Of a DNA stretch of 20,908 nt, positions 16,204-20,908 are shown piece by piece. Source of the stretch: JAKBCQ01 sp021807585 (GTDB lineage: Bacteria > Planctomycetota > Planctomycetia > Isosphaerales > Isosphaeraceae); contig DAHWFG010000218.1 in the NCBI GenBank assembly GCA_027325115.1, forward strand, positions 1 through 20,908, in the 5' to 3' direction. The notes under the pieces are model-generated. The model had not been told where the DNA came from. It saw nothing but the letters and a program-made list of their open reading frames with translations, and did no database searches. Made by a program: the position numbers and the translations under genes. The stretch's first letter is position 1. Every line of letters begins with the position of its first letter.

Positions 16204-18015
16204 GTGAATCGCATTATTTCTTTATTTGCTTTCGGATCGATCGTGTTCGCGGCGGCTTCGCCTTCAAGGCCGTCGTTCGCCGCCGAAGCGAACGCGCCGC
16301 TCGAGCGTAACGCCGAGGATCAAAAGCTTGAAGCGTTCTTTCGTGAATACCTTGACGAGGCCTTCGCCGCCGAACCCGTCCGCGCCACGATGCTCGGCGA
16401 TCATCGCTTCGACGATCGCCTCGACGACGTCTCCCCCGAGGCGCGAGCGCGCAACCTCAACCGCGATCGCAAAACGTTCGCGTCGCTCCCCAATCGGATC
16501 GATTACACCAAACTCTCTCGCGAAGGACAGATCGATTTCGAGATCCTCAGGAACTCGGTCGCGCGCGATATCTGGCTCGCAGAACATTTCGATCCCTTCG
16601 TTCAAGATCCTCGAACTTATGGATCTTATATCACCGAATGTGTTTATCTTCCGCTCACTCAATCGACCTTGCCCAAAGAGACGAACGTCAAAAACGCCGC
16701 GGCGCGGATGACGCTCATCCCCAAGGTGATCGATATCGCCAAGCGAACGATCGGCAAGGCGCCCAAGGTGAAGGTTGAGACCGCGATCCTCCAAACCAAA
16801 GGCGCGATCGGTTTTTATCAAGACGAAATCTTCCACTTAAGCGGGCGAAAACCGGGCGAGGGAGATTTCTCAGCCCGCGCCGCCGCCATCGTATCGGCTC
16901 TTCAAGATTATCTCAAGTTCTTGGAATCAAAGGTCTTGCCCAACGCAGGCGACGATTGGCGAATCGGCCGCGAGAAATTCGCGCGCAAGCTCGAATTCGA
17001 ACTCGACGCGGGCGTCTCCGCCGACGAAGTCTTGGCCGAGGCCGAGGCCGAGGCCGATCGCGTTATCCGCGAAATGGCCGTGCTCGCTCGGCAAATGTGG
17101 GGCGTCGTTTATCCCGGCAAGCCGATCCCCCCCGACGACTCCGAAGGACGACGCGAACTCACCGCTCTCATGCTCGATCACGTCGCCGCCAAACACGGAA
17201 CCCCCGCCACGCTCGTCACCGACTCGCGCGCCGAGGTCGCCGAAATCAAAGAATTCATCCGCAACGCACGCATCTTAACCCTCCCCAATCCCGATCAATG
17301 CCGCGTAATCGAAATGCCCGAATTCATGAGGGGCAATTCCGTCGCTTATCTCAATCCCGCCCCCCCCCTCGATCCCAAAGGAGGAAGCGAATTCGCGATC
17401 AGCCCCCCGCCCGCAAATTGGAGCGCCGAACGTGTTTCCAGCTTCCTCAAAGAATACAACGCCGCAATGCTCAAAATCCTGGCGATCCACGAGGGATATC
17501 CCGGACATTACGTTCAACTCGAATACGGCAATCGACACCCGTCGCTCATTCGTAAAGTTCTCTCGTCGGGAACCTTCGCCGAAGGATGGGCCGTCTACAC
17601 CGAACAGATGATGCTCGATCAGGGCTTCGGCGCAGGCGACCCGGGCTTGCGCCTTCAACAACTTAAGTTTTACCTGCGCGCCGTCGTCAACGCGATCCTC
17701 GATCAAAAAATGCACACAAAAAATATGTCCGATTCCGAGGCGATGGAATTGCTGATGGTGCGCGCGTTTCAAACCGAAGGAGAGGCGGTCGGTAAGATCA
17801 TCAGGTCCAAGCAATCGTCGTGTCAGTTGTCGACCTATTTTGTCGGTCGACTCGCGTTCTATCGGCTTCGTCGCTCGATCCAACGATCGCTCGGCGATCG
17901 GTTCGACCTCGCGCAATACCACGAGTCGGTCCTGGCGCACGGAACCCTCCCCGTCAAATACCTCCCCGAACTCGTCGGCCGCGATCTCAAAGTCGATCAT
18001 CGCTCGCCCAAATAA
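16204..18015 (+). CDS. Exported DUF885-family protein, putative zinc metallopeptidase (603 aa)
   Basis: The N-terminus has a signal peptide (MNRIISLFAFGSIVFAAAS, likely cleaved near FAA-EA around residue 27), so the mature protein acts outside the cytoplasm, possibly as a lipoprotein-independent periplasmic enzyme. The DUF885 hallmarks are present: AIHEGYPGHYVQLEY with His429, Glu430 and His435 (an H-E-x-x-x-x-H arrangement) and FAEGWAVYTEQ with Glu460, likely the third metal ligand. Upstream are the family's long helices, including a LAEAEAEADRVIREM stretch near 280. Length matches the family. A peptidase role is inferred from the metal-site pattern; substrates are generally unknown. The start is GTG at 16204 with GGGG about ten bases upstream, chosen because it gives the complete signal peptide. 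A run of nine C at 17360-17368 (Pro codons) lies within the gene. A strong hairpin follows the stop, suggesting a single-gene transcript. Confidence 0.88.
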   Translation: MNRIISLFAFGSIVFAAASPSRPSFAAEANAPLERNAEDQKLEAFFREYLDEAFAAEPVRATMLGDHRFDDRLDDVSPEARARNLNRDRKTFASLPNRIDYTKLSREGQIDFEILRNSVARDIWLAEHFDPFVQDPRTYGSYITECVYLPLTQSTLPKETNVKNAAARMTLIPKVIDIAKRTIGKAPKVKVETAILQTKGAIGFYQDEIFHLSGRKPGEGDFSARAAAIVSALQDYLKFLESKVLPNAGDDWRIGREKFARKLEFELDAGVSADEVLAEAEAEADRVIREMAVLARQMWGVVYPGKPIPPDDSEGRRELTALMLDHVAAKHGTPATLVTDSRAEVAEIKEFIRNARILTLPNPDQCRVIEMPEFMRGNSVAYLNPAPPLDPKGGSEFAISPPPANWSAERVSSFLKEYNAAMLKILAIHEGYPGHYVQLEYGNRHPSLIRKVLSSGTFAEGWAVYTEQMMLDQGFGAGDPGLRLQQLKFYLRAVVNAILDQKMHTKNMSDSEAMELLMVRAFQTEGEAVGKIIRSKQSSCQLSTYFVGRLAFYRLRRSIQRSLGDRFDLAQYHESVLAHGTLPVKYLPELVGRDLKVDHRSPK

Positions 18016-18460
18016 CTCCACACCCCGCAACCAAAGTCGATCCCCGCGCAATCCGCCGCGCGGGGATCGATCTCGTCCCGAATCTCAACCCTCAACCGTA
18101 CGGAGATCATTCATCTATAATGACAGACATTTCTCTTGGATTCGCACGTCGTTCGTGATCAATCGGTATCTCGCGTGCTCGTATCATTCTCTGATAACCG
18201 ATCGAGAAAATCGCCGAAACGTTCTTGCAACACGACGTCGCGCCGATTAAACCGGGAAATAGACCGATCGACGTGTTTCGGAACGTCACGATTCACCAAT
18301 CGATCGATCCTCTCGCGAGGGGGTGAACTCGCCTCCCACGTATCGTCGTGCGCAAGCTCCGGCTCGATCTTCTCACTCACGCCGAGGAATCGAAGTTCCG
18401 GAACTCCGCGTGAAGCGTCGTTTCCGGCTGCCGATCTCGATCCCGCATGGGGACATTCCA
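18016..18460. other. Gene-poor stretch between DUF885 gene and repeat protein
   Basis: Besides the terminator-like hairpin at its left end, this 445-base region has no firm gene. A perfect TATAAT occurs at 18116-18121 without a matching -35, 340 bases before the next start. A 12-bp palindrome AGTTCCGGAACT (18394-18405) lies 55 bases before that start. On the minus strand a frame of about 100 codons (18159-18461) has unusually coding-like codons and acidic residues for this window, but lacks a good start or ribosome-binding site; it may be a small gene or a decayed remnant. Confidence 0.45.
18037..18070 (+). terminator. 13-bp hairpin after the DUF885 gene
   Basis: TCGATCCCCGCGC (18037-18049) and its exact reverse complement (18058-18070) form a perfect 13-bp GC-rich stem with an 8-base loop, beginning 22 bases after the stop codon. 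It is the most stable short hairpin I found. It lacks a following T-run, so it may stop transcription with Rho, or protect the 3' end, rather than act as a classical intrinsic terminator. Confidence 0.6.
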
Positions 18461-19768
18461 ATGCGCGATATGCGAAAGATCCTATCCAATGGTTTGTTAA
18501 TAATCATCACGTTTTGCGTCGTCGTCGCGTTGATCGTCGATCTTTTCGGTCGCCCCGCGATCGTCGAGGCGCGAGATCCCGTCGAATCGCTTGAGGTTGA
18601 AGCGATCTCGATCGCCGGAGACGCAGGTTCGCCCGCGATCGTTTTTGATTCCAAGGTCGGATCGGCGACGCTTGACTTTATGATCAATCGACGATCGCAA
18701 GCGGGGCTGTCTGCTTCGCGAGCGACGAACGGCGGCTTCGATTCTTCGCTCAAAATCAAAAATCCAGACGATCGCTCCGCGCTCGAAATCGTCTCCTCGG
18801 CCGCGGGGGATCGTAAAATCGTACAACTCCATAACGGAACCGCGGCCGTTTACTTATTGGCAAGTAGCGATCACACCCGCCATATCGGCCTGAGGAACGG
18901 TCAATCAGATCGAATTCGGTTATTCTCATCCGATGATCATCACGCCGGTTTTTTACTTCTCGATTCCAACGAGCGAACCGCGTTCTCGGCGTTGCTTGAA
19001 CCCGATCAACGAAGAAGGATCCTTGTAGACGGTTCGGACGCGAAAACCCAAATCGGCATGGAGACGAACGCGAGTCAAGCCGTCGATTTTTGGATCGGTA
19101 AAAACCCGTATGTAAAGAAGGCGACTTCGATCACGGCGGGAATCGACGAAGTCGACGCGTCGTTTTTGCATACCCTCGACAACCGAGGTTCGCGCGGACT
19201 TTCAATGTATTTACTCAACAATCTCGAATCGTCGATCACGCTTTTCGGCGAGAACGAAAAATCGATGGTCGCACTCGCCGGTGGCGCCGCTCCCCGATTC
19301 ATGCTGATTGATCGACATGGTAATCCAAGATCCGTATTAACGCTGACAAACCCCGATCAGGATCCGTCGTTGATCTTTTTTGACGATGAAAATCGGAAAG
19401 CGATTGAACTCGCATCCGGAAGCGAATCTAACATGCTTTCATTCGCCGGCGCCGACGGTCGGCGATTGTCAGTCGGTTCCTCACCTCAATGGATCGGAAT
19501 GGAAATGAAACGTCGCGACCTATCGCGGAGGTGGTTTGTGGGCGCCGATCACGACGAGAAGTGCCGGATGGTCTTTCTTGACGATCAAGGAAAGACGCGG
19601 ATCTCAATGGATTCAAACCGCGCCGAATCCGCATTACGCATCAGTGATGGAGTGAACGTTCGCGTTTCGGCGTCGCTGGACGTCGAGAACGGATCGACGA
19701 TCCGCTTAAAAGACGATCGGGGATCGCCGATCGATATCGATCGGGCCCAGAGCGCCAAACGCGATTGA
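18461..19768 (+). CDS. Exported beta-repeat protein of unknown function (435 aa)
   Basis: No function is recognised. ATG at 18461 has GGGGA 7 bases upstream; the open frame extends further left, but that extension is Arg/Ser-rich noise. A hydrophobic segment (residues 11-28, LLIIITFCVVVALIVDLF) followed by PAIVEA-RD acts as a signal peptide or anchor. The rest is a chain of short beta elements with a loosely repeated pattern 'L-x-x-x-D-x-x-G-x-x-R-x-x-L' : FMLIDRHGNPRSVLTL (280-295), SLIFFDDENRKAIEL (303-317), FLDDQGKTRISM nearer the C-terminus. Similar D-x-x-G-K-x-R repeats occur in many uncharacterised exported bacterial proteins and probably stack as a beta-solenoid or beta-sheet array. 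The following gene is a paralogue with the same layout. Envelope or surface location is inferred from the leader. Confidence 0.8.
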   Translation: MRDMRKILSNGLLIIITFCVVVALIVDLFGRPAIVEARDPVESLEVEAISIAGDAGSPAIVFDSKVGSATLDFMINRRSQAGLSASRATNGGFDSSLKIKNPDDRSALEIVSSAAGDRKIVQLHNGTAAVYLLASSDHTRHIGLRNGQSDRIRLFSSDDHHAGFLLLDSNERTAFSALLEPDQRRRILVDGSDAKTQIGMETNASQAVDFWIGKNPYVKKATSITAGIDEVDASFLHTLDNRGSRGLSMYLLNNLESSITLFGENEKSMVALAGGAAPRFMLIDRHGNPRSVLTLTNPDQDPSLIFFDDENRKAIELASGSESNMLSFAGADGRRLSVGSSPQWIGMEMKRRDLSRRWFVGADHDEKCRMVFLDDQGKTRISMDSNRAESALRISDGVNVRVSASLDVENGSTIRLKDDRGSPIDIDRAQSAKRD

Positions 19769-19909
19769 AACCGCCTGGAACAGCGTGTTTTTCATCATGA
19801 TCGTTCGACCGGGAGCGACCGATCGGCGCGTCGATGTAAAAACAATTGATTGTTCGATTATCATTTACTCTATGAAGGTTCGGTCGATTTTTTTCGAGGA
19901 GCGACGACG

Positions 19910-20908
19910 ATGCGATTCATAAGGCTTGGAACGTCGATTTCTAACGAACGGAAAGCGATCGTTCTCCTTCTCGGCTTAGTCGTTTATCTCGCCGCGGTGC
20001 GGTTTCAGCCGCCGATCGCTCGGGCTCAAAGCAAAAAGGGAATGATCGACGTTCAAAAACTTGTCGTCCGAAGCGGCAAAGATTCGCCCTCGATCGTCGT
20101 TTCGGCGGTTAGGGATCGCGCGAGCCTCATTTTTTTCTCGGAAAAGAACGAGCCTTTGATCGAGTTTTCGCTCGATAAAGACGCAAAAGGTAATGATCGG
20201 AAATCGCTTTTATTCAAAAATTCAATGGGCAAAGCGAGCATCGCACTCTCGGTTTCTCACGCTGGAGAATCGACGATCGCGCTCAACGACGATCAAGGCG
20301 ATGCTGGAGTGAACTTATCTTGCAAATCCGACGGCGAGAAATCGATCGAGATCCGCGATCATAACGCCGCCAAAATCGCGCTCAGCGTCAAACCTCAAGG
20401 CGCGTCGATGATGACGATCTACGACAGGGACCGTCGCGAGGCGATCGTCGCCGATGTCACCGCTGACAATTCCAGGAGCGTGAGGGTCGTCGGGAATGAC
20501 GGAAAATCTCGCGTTCGCTTATCATGCGACAAGCAAAACACGCCCATGTTATCGTTCAATCGCGATCTCTCTGTTGAAAACACTCCGCGTATCTCCATGT
20601 TCATCGATCCCGCAGAGAAAGCTCGGCTTATCATGACAAACAATCGCGGGATGATCGGAATCGACGAGACCGTATCGCCCGAATTGGGATCTTGGATCCG
20701 ATTGACTAATATCAAAGGTGATAACGGAGTGTGGATCCGGAGCGGTCCACTTCCTGGTTTGAGAATTGACGATCACGATCGCAAAGGGAGAGTGAGCTTG
20801 ATTCTCGACGAACAAGACAATCCGAATCTGATTTTCTATGATAAAAACAATAAATCCGCGATAAGTCTTAATGTCCATCCTCCTTTTATGAAAGGGATGG
20901 AAAGTTTG
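19910..20908 (+). CDS. Exported beta-repeat protein, paralogue of the preceding gene (partial, 333 codons seen)
   Basis: The frame from ATG 19910 stays open to the last base, so the C-terminus is outside the window. AGGAG lies 8 bases before the ATG. The leader has basic residues to Lys15, a hydrophobic stretch (16-30, AIVLLLGLVVYLAAV), and a plausible signal-peptidase site at I-A-R-A/Q-S-K (about 39). Short beta repeats follow, for example MTIYDRDRREAIV, VVGNDGKSRVRL and NLIFYDKNNKSAISL (306-320). The last is closely matched by SLIFFDDENRKAIEL in the preceding protein, and the opening blocks also correspond (E-V-E-A-I-S-I-A-G...SPAIVF versus V-Q-K-L-V-V-R-S-G...SPSIVV). The two are therefore tandem paralogues 141 bases apart. 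Function unknown; probably envelope-associated. Confidence 0.8.
   Translation, partial: MRFIRLGTSISNERKAIVLLLGLVVYLAAVRFQPPIARAQSKKGMIDVQKLVVRSGKDSPSIVVSAVRDRASLIFFSEKNEPLIEFSLDKDAKGNDRKSLLFKNSMGKASIALSVSHAGESTIALNDDQGDAGVNLSCKSDGEKSIEIRDHNAAKIALSVKPQGASMMTIYDRDRREAIVADVTADNSRSVRVVGNDGKSRVRLSCDKQNTPMLSFNRDLSVENTPRISMFIDPAEKARLIMTNNRGMIGIDETVSPELGSWIRLTNIKGDNGVWIRSGPLPGLRIDDHDRKGRVSLILDEQDNPNLIFYDKNNKSAISLNVHPPFMKGMESL

Noticed and set aside
17034..17060. Hexamer-like repeat of GAGGCC in the DUF885 gene
   Set aside because: It encodes an Ala-Glu helix stretch expected in this family and is too short and ordinary to be a distinct repeat element.
18116..18121. Perfect TATAAT as promoter of the beta-repeat gene
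   Set aside because: No -35 or extended -10 is present and it lies 340 bases from the start codon; a single hexamer is weak evidence.

Overview
The window looks like a planctomycete chromosome segment (order Isosphaerales or Gemmatales would fit). This is inferred from three things: very large exported proteins of unknown function, a one-TM protein that joins paired anti-sigma-like N-terminal helices to a FecR-like domain and HEAT-type repeats, and moderately high GC with strong use of TCG, CGA, GAT and ATC codons. The hexamer CGATCG is strikingly frequent in both coding and non-coding DNA. I see no transposase, integrase, CRISPR array, tRNA or rRNA, and codon style does not change abruptly, so this reads as resident chromosome rather than a recent island.

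Left edge (1-1056): the 3' end of pheA (prephenate dehydratase, ACT domain) runs in from outside on the + strand and converges on a minus-strand D-amino-acid aminotransferase gene (dat). Centre-left (1264-13112, all minus): the gene order in transcription direction is suhB-type inositol monophosphatase, a 1198-residue exported membrane-anchored protein, a 2427-residue exported membrane-anchored protein, then dat. The two giant genes overlap by four bases (GTGA), so they are probably translationally coupled. They seem to consist of three diverged copies of one architecture: signal peptide, short 'D/E-[YF]-x-x-L' element, about 900-1000 residues of beta-rich extracytoplasmic sequence, then a cluster of C-terminal membrane segments. 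The 2427-residue protein contains two copies in one reading frame, with an internal signal-peptide-like segment at the joint.

Centre (13113-16203): a divergent intergenic region separates suhB from a small 89-residue + strand gene of unknown function whose Shine-Dalgarno can pair with an upstream CCTCCCG. That gene converges, across terminator-like hairpins, on the FecR-like/HEAT membrane protein (minus). A 411-base divergent region with several inverted repeats follows.

Right (16204-20908, all +): an exported DUF885-family putative zinc peptidase with a strong 13-bp hairpin behind it, a 445-base gene-poor stretch, and two tandem paralogous exported proteins built from short 'D-x-x-G-K-x-R-x-x-L' beta repeats. 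The second of these runs off the window.

Functionally, pheA, dat and suhB are small-molecule metabolism genes, while everything else is envelope-directed and uncharacterised. The most unusual content is the tandem/fused giant-protein pair and the tandem beta-repeat pair.
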